Below are positions 1 through 8,141 of a stretch of 64,000 nt of DNA, piece after piece. The translations under genes and the position numbers were made by a program. The stretch comes from Paenibacillus timonensis (GTDB taxonomy: Bacteria; Bacillota; Bacilli; Paenibacillales; Paenibacillaceae). The DNA lies in the NCBI RefSeq assembly GCF_022427145.1, contig NZ_JAKSXN010000009.1, forward strand, positions 1 through 64,000. Reading direction: 5' to 3'. The notes under the pieces were generated by a model. That model was not told the DNA's origin, did not search any database, and worked only from the letters and a program-made list of their open reading frames with translations. Position 1 is the first letter of the stretch, and each line of letters opens with the position of its first letter.

Positions 1-74
1 CCCTGCATCCTAGCCAATGCTTCGTGATCCAAAGATGGCTTTTTGAACTACCTTATAATAAGGGAGAGTTAGTT

Positions 75-1145
75 ATGGCGAGTACACGTGTAACCCGGCT
101 CCGCGAAGCGATGAAGTCGCAGCAGATCGAAGCCGTATTGATTACCGGAGAAGTGAACCGCCGCTATTTGACGGGATTTACGGGAAGTTCCGGCTATGTC
201 CTGATTACGCATCAAAAGGCCTGGCTGCTGACGGACTTCCGTTATTTGACGCAGGCGGCCGAACAGGCGCCCGGATTCGAAATCGTGGACCACGGGGCTT
301 CGGTCACCGGAACCATGCTAAGCCTGCTGAAGCAAGAGAACATCGATCGGCTTGGATTTGAAGAAGAGCAGATGGTGTTCGCCGCTTACCGGACTTACGA
401 AAGCGAACTGAAGCTGGTGACGCTCGTTCCGCTAAGCGGTTTGGTTGAAGAGCTGCGCATCTTCAAGGATGCCGAAGAGTTGGCGATCATGAAGGAAGCG
501 GCCGAATTGGCCGATCGCACCTTCCTGCATATGCTGGACGTCCTGAAGCCGGGGATCAGCGAATGGGATGCCGCATTGGAGCTGGAAACGTTCATGCGGA
601 AGAATGGGGCAACCGGACCTTCGTTTGATACGATCATGGCTTCCGGAGAACGCTCCGCTTTGCCTCACGGCAGAGCAAGCGAGCGCATCATGCAAGCGAA
701 CGAGCTGGTAACGATGGATTTCGGCGCTTTGTATCAAGGTTATTGCTCCGATATAACGCGGACGGTGGCCCTGGGGACGCCAAGTGCCAAGCTGCGCGAA
801 ATTTACGATATCGTCCTGGAAGCCCAGCTGCATACGCTGGAATTCCTGCGTCCGGGGATGACCGGACGGGAAGCCGACGCCTTGGCGCGCGACGTGATCA
901 CCCGTTACGGCTACGGCGAGCAGTTCGGCCACAGCACCGGACATGGCCTCGGGATGGAAGTGCATGAGGCGCCGCGCGTATCCAAAGCGAGCGACACGGT
1001 GCTGAAGCCCGGGATGGTCGTCACCGTCGAACCGGGGATCTATCTGCCTGGAATCGGCGGCGTTCGCATCGAGGACGATGTCGTGATCACGGAGACCGGA
1101 ATCCGCCGGTTGACGGAGTCGACGAAGGATTTCATCTCGCTTTAA
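75..1145 (+). CDS. Xaa-Pro aminopeptidase (M24B), YqhT-like
   Basis: Cytosolic metallopeptidase expected to remove an N-terminal residue preceding proline. The 356-residue product has an N-terminal creatinase-like domain (about residues 1-130) followed by a pita-bread M24 domain. The metal ligands are visible in order: MDFGALYQGYCSDITRT supplies two Asp, GHSTGHGLG the His, and VEPGIYLPG and VRIEDDV the two Glu. The frame is open from base 24, but ATG 75 is preferred because AGGGAGAG lies at 61-68 and the family normally starts near this MASTRVTRLR sequence. It lies just upstream of efp, as yqhT does in Bacillus. Family assignment is firm; the exact peptide substrates are not known. Confidence 0.93.
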   Translation: MASTRVTRLREAMKSQQIEAVLITGEVNRRYLTGFTGSSGYVLITHQKAWLLTDFRYLTQAAEQAPGFEIVDHGASVTGTMLSLLKQENIDRLGFEEEQMVFAAYRTYESELKLVTLVPLSGLVEELRIFKDAEELAIMKEAAELADRTFLHMLDVLKPGISEWDAALELETFMRKNGATGPSFDTIMASGERSALPHGRASERIMQANELVTMDFGALYQGYCSDITRTVALGTPSAKLREIYDIVLEAQLHTLEFLRPGMTGREADALARDVITRYGYGEQFGHSTGHGLGMEVHEAPRVSKASDTVLKPGMVVTVEPGIYLPGIGGVRIEDDVVITETGIRRLTESTKDFISL

Positions 1146-1246
1146 ATCAGGGTTGCCACCGGTTTTATTAGCGCCGGACGCCCGGCTGTAGTACGTGGTT
1201 TCGCAGGGACTCCAAACGTGGGGGAACAGCAGCTTACGGGGACAGC

Positions 1247-1275
1247 TTGAATTTTGGGTCTTTTTCAATTTTAAT
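1247..1275 (+). promoter_or_regulatory. Predicted sigma-A promoter of efp
   Basis: TTGAAT at 1247-1252 and TTTAAT at 1270-1275 are separated by 17 bases. The pair sits 33 bases before the GTG start of efp, with GAGGAGG in between. It suggests efp can be transcribed apart from the upstream peptidase gene. Confidence 0.55.
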
Positions 1276-1307
1276 AGAGGTGTTAACCCACTTGAGGAGG
1301 TACTTTT

Positions 1308-1865
1308 GTGATTTCAGTAAACGATTTTAAAACAGGCTTGACCGTCGAGGTGGACGGCGACATTTATACGGTGCTGGAGTTCCAACACGTAAAACCGGGG
1401 AAAGGCGCGGCGTTCGTCCGCTCCAAGCTGAAGAACCTGCGTAACGGCAATACGGTGGAAAAAACGTTCCGCGCCGGTGAAACGATCGGCCGGGCGATGA
1501 TTGAGAACCGCGACGTGCAATACTTGTACGCCAGCGGCCAAGAGCATACGTTCATGGACAACGAGACCTACGATCAATTCTCGTTGACTTCGGATCAATT
1601 GGAATGGGAATTGAACTTCCTGAAAGAAAACATGAACGTGAAGATCGTCAGCTACCAGGGCGAAATTCTCGGGATCAACCTGCCGAACAGCGTCGAGCTG
1701 AAGGTGATTGAAACCGAGCCGGGGATCAAAGGCAACACGGCGACCGGCGCAACCAAAAACGCGAAAGTCGAAACCGGCTTGAACGTGCAAGTGCCGCTCT
1801 TCATTAATGAAGACGATGTGCTCCTGATCGATACGCGCGAAGGCAAATATATTTCGCGGGCTTAA
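1308..1865 (+). CDS. efp: Translation elongation factor P
   Basis: EF-P binds ribosomes stalled on polyproline stretches and promotes peptide bond formation. The product is 185 residues, the usual length, with the three-domain EF-P layout: a KOW-like N-terminal domain and two OB folds. The loop PGKGAAF places Lys32 at the tip, the position that carries 5-aminopentanol in B. subtilis; whether that modification occurs here cannot be told. The start is GTG 1308 behind GAGGAGG, giving [10 protein letters not shown] as in other Firmicutes. It has its own predicted promoter and is closed by a terminator at 1928-1958, so it is probably monocistronic or the last gene of the yqhT transcript. Confidence 0.97.
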   Translation: MISVNDFKTGLTVEVDGDIYTVLEFQHVKPGKGAAFVRSKLKNLRNGNTVEKTFRAGETIGRAMIENRDVQYLYASGQEHTFMDNETYDQFSLTSDQLEWELNFLKENMNVKIVSYQGEILGINLPNSVELKVIETEPGIKGNTATGATKNAKVETGLNVQVPLFINEDDVLLIDTREGKYISRA

Positions 1866-1927
1866 ATCACCCTGCGGTTGTTTGGTACAAGGCTCCGCTT
1901 CAGGCGGGGCCTTGTCCGCAAAGGGCA

Positions 1928-1958
1928 TCCTCCACTTGAATCAGGTGGGGGAATTTTT
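1928..1958 (+). terminator. Rho-independent terminator after efp
   Basis: A ten-pair stem (TCCTCCACTT with its partner ending GGTGGGGGA, including G-T pairs) and a short GAATC loop are followed by ATTTTT. A second GC-rich hairpin without a T run lies just before it at 1888-1914. Confidence 0.7.
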
Positions 1959-1977
1959 GTTAATATCCGCAAAAGCA

Positions 1978-2005
1978 TTGACGAACTTCGGGTCTTTCGT
2001 ATTAT
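1978..2005 (+). promoter_or_regulatory. Predicted sigma-A promoter of aspartokinase gene
   Basis: TTGACG at 1978-1983 and TATTAT at 2000-2005 are spaced by 16 bases. The leader to the start codon is only about 70 nt, too short for a lysine riboswitch, and none of its conserved segments is seen. Confidence 0.6.
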
Positions 2006-2079
2006 ACTGGTTTAAAGCGTTACTGGATTCAATGGGCTGAACGCTCCGATTGGAGGGGCACCATTAGGGAGGGTCTGAC

Positions 2080-3333
2080 TTGGCTTTATACGTGATGAAA
2101 TTTGGAGGCAGCTCCGTAGGCGATACGGAGCGCATGCAGCGCGTCGCCCGGCGCGTTGTGGAAAAACAACAGGAAGGGCATCAAGTCATGGTGGTGGTCT
2201 CCGCGATGGGCGACACGACGGACGATTTAATTGATCAGGCAAAGCTGCTGAATCAAAATCCGCCATTGCGGGAGATGGATATGCTGATGACGACCGGCGA
2301 ACAAATCTCCATCGCGCTGCTGGCGATCGCCATCGATGCGCTTGGCGCAAAAGCCGTTTCCTATACGGGCTGGCAGGCCGGCTTCCGTACGGAAGCGGAG
2401 CACGGCAGAGCCCGGATCACCGAGATTCAGCCGGAGCGGGTACTGAAATCGCTGGACGAAGGACATATCGTCATCGTTGCCGGCTTCCAGGGCATGACCG
2501 AGGATGGGGAGATTACCACGTTTGGACGCGGCGGCTCCGACACGACAGCGGTGGCTTTGGCTGCGGCGACGGGGGCGGACTATTGCGAGATTTATACGGA
2601 CGTGGACGGCGTATATTCCACCGACCCGCGGATCGTGAAGAACGCCCGCAAGCTGAACGAAATCTCGTATGACGAAATGCTTGAGCTCGCGAACTTAGGC
2701 GCGGCGGTCCTGCATCCACGTGCAGTAGAATATGCGAAGCACAACAAGGTTCGGCTCGTGGTTCGCTCCAGCTTTAACTATCATGAAGGTACGGTCGTGA
2801 AGGAGGAAGTCAATATGGAACAAGGTGTGGTAGTCAGCGGAATCGCTTATGATAAAAATGTGGCCCGAATCAGCATCATGGGCGTATCGCATGTGCCCGG
2901 CGTGCTGGCGAAGGTGTTCGGCTCGCTGGCCGATGCAAAAATCGACGTGGACATCATCGTTCAAAGCGGCGTAACGGACGGCAAAGCGGACTTCTCCTTT
3001 ACGGTGGCCTTGTCCGATTGCGACAAAGCGGTGAAAGTGTTGGAAGGCATCCGCAGCGAGTTGCCTTATGAGAAAGTCACGTCCGAAGAAGGGCTCGTGA
3101 AGGTGTCGATCGTGGGCGCAGGCATGGTCAGCCATCCGGGCGTCGCGGCACAAATGTTCGACGTGATCTCGAAGCAAGGTGTGAATATCGTTATGGTCAG
3201 CACCTCGGAAATCAAGGTATCCTGCGTTATCGACGGAAGCAAGCTGAACGAAGTCGTGACCGCGCTGCATACGGCCTACGGCCTGGATGCGGAAAGCACC
3301 GCTTTTGTTGGCGGGCCGCAGGATCGCCGCTAA
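2080..3333 (+). CDS. Aspartate kinase (ACT-regulated, dual start)
   Basis: Phosphorylates L-aspartate, the first step to lysine, methionine, threonine and diaminopimelate. The 417-residue protein begins with the kinase motif MKFGGSSVG and contains GRGGSDTTA and the GVYSTDPR segment typical of the amino-acid kinase fold. The C-terminal third holds two ACT domains (about residues 260-410). The start is TTG 2080 behind AGGGAGGG at 2066-2073. An in-frame ATG at 2815 with AGGAGG at 2801-2806 would separately produce a 172-residue regulatory subunit, as known for B. subtilis LysC. It stands alone between two terminators. The isozyme (lysine- versus threonine-plus-lysine-sensitive) cannot be settled from sequence reading. 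Confidence 0.95.
   Translation: MALYVMKFGGSSVGDTERMQRVARRVVEKQQEGHQVMVVVSAMGDTTDDLIDQAKLLNQNPPLREMDMLMTTGEQISIALLAIAIDALGAKAVSYTGWQAGFRTEAEHGRARITEIQPERVLKSLDEGHIVIVAGFQGMTEDGEITTFGRGGSDTTAVALAAATGADYCEIYTDVDGVYSTDPRIVKNARKLNEISYDEMLELANLGAAVLHPRAVEYAKHNKVRLVVRSSFNYHEGTVVKEEVNMEQGVVVSGIAYDKNVARISIMGVSHVPGVLAKVFGSLADAKIDVDIIVQSGVTDGKADFSFTVALSDCDKAVKVLEGIRSELPYEKVTSEEGLVKVSIVGAGMVSHPGVAAQMFDVISKQGVNIVMVSTSEIKVSCVIDGSKLNEVVTALHTAYGLDAESTAFVGGPQDRR
2815..3333 (+). CDS. Internal start: aspartokinase beta subunit
   Basis: An ATG at 2815, in frame with the aspartokinase, is preceded by the strong ribosome site AAGGAGGAAG eight or so bases upstream. Translation here gives a 172-residue product (MEQGVVVSG...) consisting only of the two ACT domains. 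In B. subtilis LysC the same arrangement yields the beta chain of an alpha2-beta2 enzyme. Production of the short form here is inferred from that precedent plus the visible ribosome site. Confidence 0.6.
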   Translation: MEQGVVVSGIAYDKNVARISIMGVSHVPGVLAKVFGSLADAKIDVDIIVQSGVTDGKADFSFTVALSDCDKAVKVLEGIRSELPYEKVTSEEGLVKVSIVGAGMVSHPGVAAQMFDVISKQGVNIVMVSTSEIKVSCVIDGSKLNEVVTALHTAYGLDAESTAFVGGPQDRR

Positions 3334-3371
3334 CCCGCAAAACCCTAGATAATATCAAACGCGAAATGGGA

Positions 3372-3406
3372 ATCCCCCGAAGCTATGGCTTCGGGGGATT
3401 TTTTTA
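3372..3406 (+). terminator. Rho-independent terminator after aspartokinase
   Basis: A perfect 12-base stem, ATCCCCCGAAGC with GCTTCGGGGGAT, and a TATG loop are followed by a run of T. Confidence 0.9.
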
Positions 3407-3466
3407 ATAAATAGAGATATTCGGGCATATCGTTAAGAGAACAGATGGGACAAGAAGGAGGTACTT

Positions 3467-3733
3467 ATGCTTGATAAATTCGTGACCAGCATGGCAGCCT
3501 TGCGTATCTTCTCGGGAACGATCGAAATTCTGGCTGCGCTGCTCATGTTGAAGCTGGGAAGGGTGGACAAGGCGCTCGCCGTCAATTCGGCGCTCGCGTT
3601 CGTCGGTCCGACGATACTGCTCCTCACCACATCCATCGGGCTTGCCGGCATCGCCGACAAGCTGTCCTGGGGGAAGATGGTATGGATCGGCTGCGGCGTG
3701 GCGTGTCTCTTAATCGGGATTTTGAAGAAATGA
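3467..3733 (+). CDS. YqhV-like small membrane protein (DUF2619)
   Basis: An 88-residue protein with three hydrophobic segments (about residues 8-30, 40-60 and 66-86) and a lysine at each end. Sequence and location directly before spoIIIAA match B. subtilis YqhV, a DUF2619 protein of unknown function. ATG 3467 is preceded by AAGAAGGAGG. It is probably separated from spoIIIAA by the sigma-E-like promoter at 3746. The family call is firm; no activity can be assigned. Confidence 0.85.
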   Translation: MLDKFVTSMAALRIFSGTIEILAALLMLKLGRVDKALAVNSALAFVGPTILLLTTSIGLAGIADKLSWGKMVWIGCGVACLLIGILKK

Positions 3734-3745
3734 TAGATTTCCCTA

Positions 3746-3774
3746 GCATAATGGCAAAGTACAAGCATACACAT
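3746..3774 (+). promoter_or_regulatory. Candidate sigma-E promoter of the spoIIIA operon
   Basis: GCATAAT at 3746-3752 resembles the sigma-E -35 element. CATACACAT at 3766-3774 matches the -10 (CATACA plus T), with 13 bases between. In B. subtilis the spoIIIA operon is transcribed by sigma-E in the mother cell. Confidence 0.6.
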
Positions 3775-3859
3775 GTGATATAGCAAATAACAATCCAATT
3801 AAGAGAAAGCTTTAGGCGGTATGGACATGCATGAAAGTAAGAGTTTTGGGGGTACGCCT

Positions 3860-4858
3860 ATGAACCCGAGTTGGTTAACCGTATTTCCCGATAATCTCCG
3901 GGCCTTGCTGCTCAAGCTCCCGCCTTCTATCTTTCCGGGTTTGGAAGAAATCCGCATTCGCGAGGGACGCCCCTTAGAGATTAATGCGGGGGGGCGATAC
4001 TTTTTCCTTACGCCGGACGGGGAGATGACGAGGAATCCGGATGCGGCGTACAAGCCGGGCAAGCAGGACGGCAATCGCCTGCTCGATCTCATCACCAACC
4101 ATTCGCTTTATACGATGGAGGAAGAGCTTCGCAAAGGGTTTATTACGATCGCCGGCGGCCATCGCATCGGACTAGCCGGAAGAACCCTGCTCAGCGGAGG
4201 AAGGGTCGAGCATTTGCGCGACATCAGCGGGTTTAACGTGCGGATTGCCCGAGAGATCCGAGGCATCGCCGATCCCATCCTGCCGAAGTTGCTGGATTTC
4301 AGGCACAAAACGGTGCACCACACGTTGATACTGTCGCCGCCGCAGCAAGGCAAAACGACGCTGATTCGCGATTTGGCCCGCCAGATCAGCAGCGGCACCT
4401 GGGGACATCCCGAGGCGGCCTGGCCGGGGCTGAAGGTCGCGGTCATCGACGAGCGCTCGGAGATCGCCGGCAGCAAGCGCGGGGTGCCCGGCTTTGACGT
4501 CGGTCCGAGAACCGACGTGATGGACGGTTGCCCGAAGGCCGAGGGGATCATGATGATGATTCGTTCCATGTCGCCGGACGTGCTGATCGTCGATGAGATC
4601 GGCCGGCCGGAGGATGCCGAGGCGTTAGCTGAGGCGCTGCACGCGGGAGTGCGGGTCATCGCCACGGCGCATGGTTCAAGCGTGGAGGATCTGGGCGCTC
4701 GCCCGGCGTTGTCCAAGCTGGCGGAAAGCTCCTTCTTCCAAATGTACGCGGTGCTCGCGAGGACGGAGAAGGGACTGGCCTTCAAGCTGTGGGACGGCAA
4801 ACGCCGAGGCATCCCGGCGGCTGCCCCCGGGTGGAAAGGCAGGGAAGAGCATGCTTAA
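3860..4858 (+). CDS. spoIIIAA: Stage III sporulation protein AA, ATPase
   Basis: Mother-cell ATPase of the SpoIIIA-SpoIIQ channel that keeps the engulfed forespore active, related to secretion ATPases. The Walker A segment SPPQQGKTT is near residue 160 and the Walker B segment VLIVDEIGR near residue 240. From ATG 3860 the protein is 332 residues, somewhat longer than B. subtilis SpoIIIAA. The start is uncertain: ATG 3860 has GGGGGT seven bases upstream, but in-frame ATGs at 3821 and 3827 (with AGGCGG at 3814) are also possible and would add up to 13 residues. It is the first gene of the eight-gene operon and overlaps spoIIIAB by 8 nt. Its function is known from B. subtilis. Confidence 0.93.
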   Translation: MNPSWLTVFPDNLRALLLKLPPSIFPGLEEIRIREGRPLEINAGGRYFFLTPDGEMTRNPDAAYKPGKQDGNRLLDLITNHSLYTMEEELRKGFITIAGGHRIGLAGRTLLSGGRVEHLRDISGFNVRIAREIRGIADPILPKLLDFRHKTVHHTLILSPPQQGKTTLIRDLARQISSGTWGHPEAAWPGLKVAVIDERSEIAGSKRGVPGFDVGPRTDVMDGCPKAEGIMMMIRSMSPDVLIVDEIGRPEDAEALAEALHAGVRVIATAHGSSVEDLGARPALSKLAESSFFQMYAVLARTEKGLAFKLWDGKRRGIPAAAPGWKGREEHA

Positions 4859-5369
4859 GATGTTCGGGGCCGCGCTCGTCCTGCTGACCGCCACCTTGGC
4901 AGGCTGGCTGCAGGCCAGGCAATTCGCCGCTCGGCCGAGTCAAATCCGGCGGCTCATCCTCGCTTTGAAACGGCTGGAGACCGAGATCATGTACGGCTTT
5001 ACGCCGCTGCCGGATGCGCTTCGCCGAATCGGCGAGCAAAGCGGGGAGCCGATCCGGGCGATCTTCGTGTCCGCGGCGGACAATATGAGCTCGGCCCACC
5101 CGTGGACGGCTCAAGAAAGCCTGGAGCAAGCCGTGACGAAGCTGTGGAAATACACCGCGATGAAGGCACCCGAGCAGGAAGTCATCCGGCAGCTCAGCTT
5201 GACGCTCGGGACAAGCGACCGGAAGGATCAGTTGGGTCACCTGGCCACGGCGGTGCGGCAGCTGGAAAGCGAGGAATCCGCGGCACGGGAAGAACAAGCC
5301 CGCTATGAAAAAATGTATCGAAGCTTGGGTCTTTTGTGCGGAGCGTTCATCGTCATTTTGTTCTACTGA
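4851..5369 (+). CDS. spoIIIAB: Stage III sporulation protein AB
   Basis: Component of the SpoIIIA complex with a GspF-like fold, acting in the mother-cell membrane. The 172-residue product has one N-terminal hydrophobic segment (about 4-20), a helical body rich in charged residues, and a C-terminal hydrophobic tail (about 155-172). The start is ATG 4851 (MLKMFGAALVLL), behind AGGGAAGAG, overlapping the end of spoIIIAA by 8 nt. The same frame is open further upstream, but that part lies inside spoIIIAA and has no ribosome site. Length equals the family norm. Confidence 0.93.
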   Translation: MLKMFGAALVLLTATLAGWLQARQFAARPSQIRRLILALKRLETEIMYGFTPLPDALRRIGEQSGEPIRAIFVSAADNMSSAHPWTAQESLEQAVTKLWKYTAMKAPEQEVIRQLSLTLGTSDRKDQLGHLATAVRQLESEESAAREEQARYEKMYRSLGLLCGAFIVILFY

Positions 5370-5429
5370 ATACCATTTCCCTCCACGGCTGATTGTCGCC
5401 TGTGAAATCGTTAGTGAGGTGCCAAATCA

Positions 5430-5633
5430 ATGAACATAGAAGTGAACGCCATTTTTCAGATTGCGGGCATCGGCATCATTATCGCCATGATCCATACGGT
5501 GCTGAAGCAGATGGGAAAAGAAGATATGGCGCATTGGGTGACGCTGATCGGGTTCGTTGTCGTCCTGTTCATGGTCATCCGGCTGCTTGACAGTCTGTTT
5601 CAGGAAATCAAATCGATCTTCTTATTCCAGTAG
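5430..5633 (+). CDS. spoIIIAC: Stage III sporulation protein AC
   Basis: A 67-residue membrane protein with two hydrophobic segments (about 9-27 and 36-56). Its short length, position between spoIIIAB and spoIIIAD, and the sequence MNIEVNAIFQIAGIG identify it as SpoIIIAC, a membrane part of the mother-cell side of the forespore channel. ATG 5430 follows GTGAGGTG. It is separated from spoIIIAB by 60 bases and from spoIIIAD by 11. Confidence 0.95.
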   Translation: MNIEVNAIFQIAGIGIIIAMIHTVLKQMGKEDMAHWVTLIGFVVVLFMVIRLLDSLFQEIKSIFLFQ

Positions 5634-5644
5634 GTGAGCGCCCC

Positions 5645-6034
5645 GTGGAAATCATCCAAATCGTAGGGCTCGGGCTTATCGCCACCGTGTTGGTCCTGGT
5701 CGTCAAAGAACAAAAGCCGATGTTCGCTTTCCTGATCGCCGCAAGCACGGGCGTTCTGATTTTTCTGTACCTGGTCGGCAAAATCGGCGGGATCATTGAA
5801 GTGCTGGAGGATTTGGCCGACAAATCCGGTGTCCAGATGATTTATCTGAAGACGATCCTGAAAATCATCGGCATCGCCTACATCGCCGAGTTCGGCGCCC
5901 AGATCGTCCGGGATGCCGGGCAGGAGAGCATCGCCAGCAAAATCGAAATGGCGGGAAAAGTGCTCATCATGGTGCTCGCCATTCCGATCATCAGCATTAT
6001 TATCGAGACGGTCATCAAGCTGCTGCCGGCTTAG
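5645..6034 (+). CDS. spoIIIAD: Stage III sporulation protein AD
   Basis: A 129-residue integral membrane protein with hydrophobic segments near residues 3-20, 27-47, 72-92 and 100-125, matching SpoIIIAD of the forespore channel complex. The start is GTG 5645 (MEIIQIVGLG), with GTAGGTGAG just upstream. The coding frame is intact and the length agrees with the family. The next gene begins 35 bases later. Confidence 0.94.
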   Translation: MEIIQIVGLGLIATVLVLVVKEQKPMFAFLIAASTGVLIFLYLVGKIGGIIEVLEDLADKSGVQMIYLKTILKIIGIAYIAEFGAQIVRDAGQESIASKIEMAGKVLIMVLAIPIISIIIETVIKLLPA

Positions 6035-6068
6035 AGGCTGCATTGCATCAGATTGGGGAGAAGGACTT

Positions 6069-7265
6069 ATGCTCGCTACGAATGAACGATGGCGCGGCCC
6101 TACGCTGCTCTTGATATTCCTGGGGATCCTGCTGTTTTGGTACATGCCTGTCCTCGCCTCCGCCGAAGGCGAGGGGGACAACTGGATCCAGCGCCAGGCC
6201 GAGGAGCTTCCCACCGATCAGGTCGAAACCTATTGGCAGCAACTGATGAAGGATTACGGCGGTTTTTTTCCGGATCAGAAGGTTCCGTCCTTTATGGATA
6301 TGCTCCTGCAGCAGGATCAAAGCTTCAGTCTGAAGTCGGGACTTAGCGGCTTGATGCGATATATGTGGCACGAGGTGCTCTATAACGGGCACATTCTCGT
6401 AACCATCGTGCTGCTTTCCATCTTCAGCATGATCCTGGAAACGTTGCAAACGGCGTTCGAACGCAAGCAGGTCAGCAAAGTCGCTTACTCGATCTGCTAT
6501 ATGGTGATTCTGGTACTCGCCATCAACAGCTTCCATGTCGCGATCACGTATGCCACGAATGCAATCAGCGGAATGATCGACTTCATGATGGCGATGGTAC
6601 CCCTGCTGTTCACGCTGTTGGCTTCTCTAGGCAATGCGGTGACCGTGACCGTGACTCATCCGTTGGTTGTGTTTATGGTCCACACGGTCGGTACGACGGT
6701 GCATGCGGTGGTGTTCCCGCTATTGTTCTTCTCGGCCGTGCTGCACATCGTCAGCTCGTTGTCCGACAAGTATAAGCTCACCCAATTGGCCAATTTGCTC
6801 CGAACGGTCAGTATGGCTTTGCTAGGGGTGCTGCTCACCGTCTTTCTCGGCGTGATCTCCGTGAAGGGCATCGCCGGATCGGTGGCGGACGGGGTTACGC
6901 TGCGGACGGCCAAGTACCTGACCGGGAACTTCGTTCCGGTCGTCGGCAAAGTGTTCGCCGATGCCACGGACACGGTCATCTCGGCCTCCCTGCTGGTCAA
7001 AAATTCGATCGGTCTCGTCGGCGTGATCATCCTGCTGTTCCTCTGCGCCTTTCCGGCGATCAAGATTATTACGCTGGCGCTGATCTTCAACCTGGCAGCA
7101 GCGGTCATGCAGCCGCTCGGCGATTCCCCGGTCATCGCTTGCCTGGAGACGATCGGCAAGAGCATGCTGTACGTTTTCGCGGCACTGGCGGCAGTGGGCA
7201 TGATGTTTTTCCTGGCTATTACGATCATGCTGACGGCCGGGAACATCACCGTCATGATGAGGTGA
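6069..7265 (+). CDS. spoIIIAE: Stage III sporulation protein AE
   Basis: Polytopic membrane protein of the SpoIIIA channel. The 398-residue product starts with a cleavable-looking signal region (residues 8-28, ending ...PVLASAEG), then a hydrophilic segment, then seven or so hydrophobic helices from about residue 110 to the end. ATG 6069 is chosen because GGGGAGAAGG lies just upstream. The longer open frame back to 5913 lies within spoIIIAD. Length matches the B. subtilis protein closely. Confidence 0.94.
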   Translation: MLATNERWRGPTLLLIFLGILLFWYMPVLASAEGEGDNWIQRQAEELPTDQVETYWQQLMKDYGGFFPDQKVPSFMDMLLQQDQSFSLKSGLSGLMRYMWHEVLYNGHILVTIVLLSIFSMILETLQTAFERKQVSKVAYSICYMVILVLAINSFHVAITYATNAISGMIDFMMAMVPLLFTLLASLGNAVTVTVTHPLVVFMVHTVGTTVHAVVFPLLFFSAVLHIVSSLSDKYKLTQLANLLRTVSMALLGVLLTVFLGVISVKGIAGSVADGVTLRTAKYLTGNFVPVVGKVFADATDTVISASLLVKNSIGLVGVIILLFLCAFPAIKIITLALIFNLAAAVMQPLGDSPVIACLETIGKSMLYVFAALAAVGMMFFLAITIMLTAGNITVMMR

Positions 7266-7308
7266 CGCCTTCGGACAAGAACGACTTAACAAGGGGTGGT
7301 GATCATGC

Positions 7309-8136
7309 GTGGACTGGCTGGCGGATTGGCTGAGAGAAATCATTTTTATCGTGCTGATCGCGGTATTTATCGATTTACTGCTGCCCAACCGTGCGATGGA
7401 GCGCTACGTCAAATTCGTGGTCAGCCTGCTGATCCTGCTAACGCTGCTATCCCCGGTCATGCGATTTTTCTCGGCGGATGCCAAAGACCAACTCGAGGCC
7501 GCCTTTGCGACCAGTTGGGACGGACTGGGGAGCGATTCCCCGGGCCAAAGCACGGAGGCGATCCTGCAGCAGGGCGAGAAGCTGAGGCAGAAGCAGGAAT
7601 CCGAAGCGCTGGCATGGGCAGGGGAGGAGGCGGCGAGGCAAATGAAGGAACAAATCGAACGGTCCACAGGGCAACAGGTAGACCGGGTCTCCGTAAAGCT
7701 GAGAACGGAGCCCGCGAAAGCGCCGGACGGAGCCGATGGAATGAATCCGCAAGCCGCGGAGCCGGTCATCTCCTCGGTCGAGGTGGTCATGGCGCAGGTC
7801 AAACCTGAAGAAGAGGGCGCTGATCCCGGTGCAGCCGGACGGGGGCCGGAGGTATCGATCGCACCGGTAGAAAAAATAAAAATCAGCGTAAACGCAAGGG
7901 ATTCCGCCAAGGTTGGGGATACCGAAGGCCAAACCGAAGCGCAAAGCAGCGCGGCGATGGCCGGCTCCGGTGACGAAGCGCAGGACGGAGCCGCCTTAAA
8001 GGCAGATGCCAAGCCGCCGGCAGACCGGTTGGTCTCGCAAATCGAAGAGCTGCTCCAGCAGAACTGGGGCGTAGATCAAGAGGCGGTCACAGTCCTTGGG
8101 GCCGCGAATCCTAACGAAGATAACGCCGGGAGGTGA
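7309..8136 (+). CDS. spoIIIAF: Stage III sporulation protein AF
   Basis: Membrane-anchored ring-building protein of the SpoIIIA complex. Two N-terminal transmembrane segments (about residues 9-26 and 35-52) lead into an extracytoplasmic domain. The 275-residue length exceeds the usual roughly 200 because of an acidic, Ala/Gly/Glu-rich insert at about residues 125-235. The final segment (QIEELLQQNWGV) is the conserved end of the fold. The start is GTG 7309, preceded by AAGGGGTGGTGAT. The insert looks like a low-complexity linker rather than a new domain. Confidence 0.92.
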   Translation: MDWLADWLREIIFIVLIAVFIDLLLPNRAMERYVKFVVSLLILLTLLSPVMRFFSADAKDQLEAAFATSWDGLGSDSPGQSTEAILQQGEKLRQKQESEALAWAGEEAARQMKEQIERSTGQQVDRVSVKLRTEPAKAPDGADGMNPQAAEPVISSVEVVMAQVKPEEEGADPGAAGRGPEVSIAPVEKIKISVNARDSAKVGDTEGQTEAQSSAAMAGSGDEAQDGAALKADAKPPADRLVSQIEELLQQNWGVDQEAVTVLGAANPNEDNAGR

Positions 8137-8141
8137 TGAAA

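Noticed and set aside
2009-2079. Lysine riboswitch in the aspartokinase leader
   Set aside because: The leader is about 70 nt, far below the size of a lysine riboswitch, and no conserved stems are seen.
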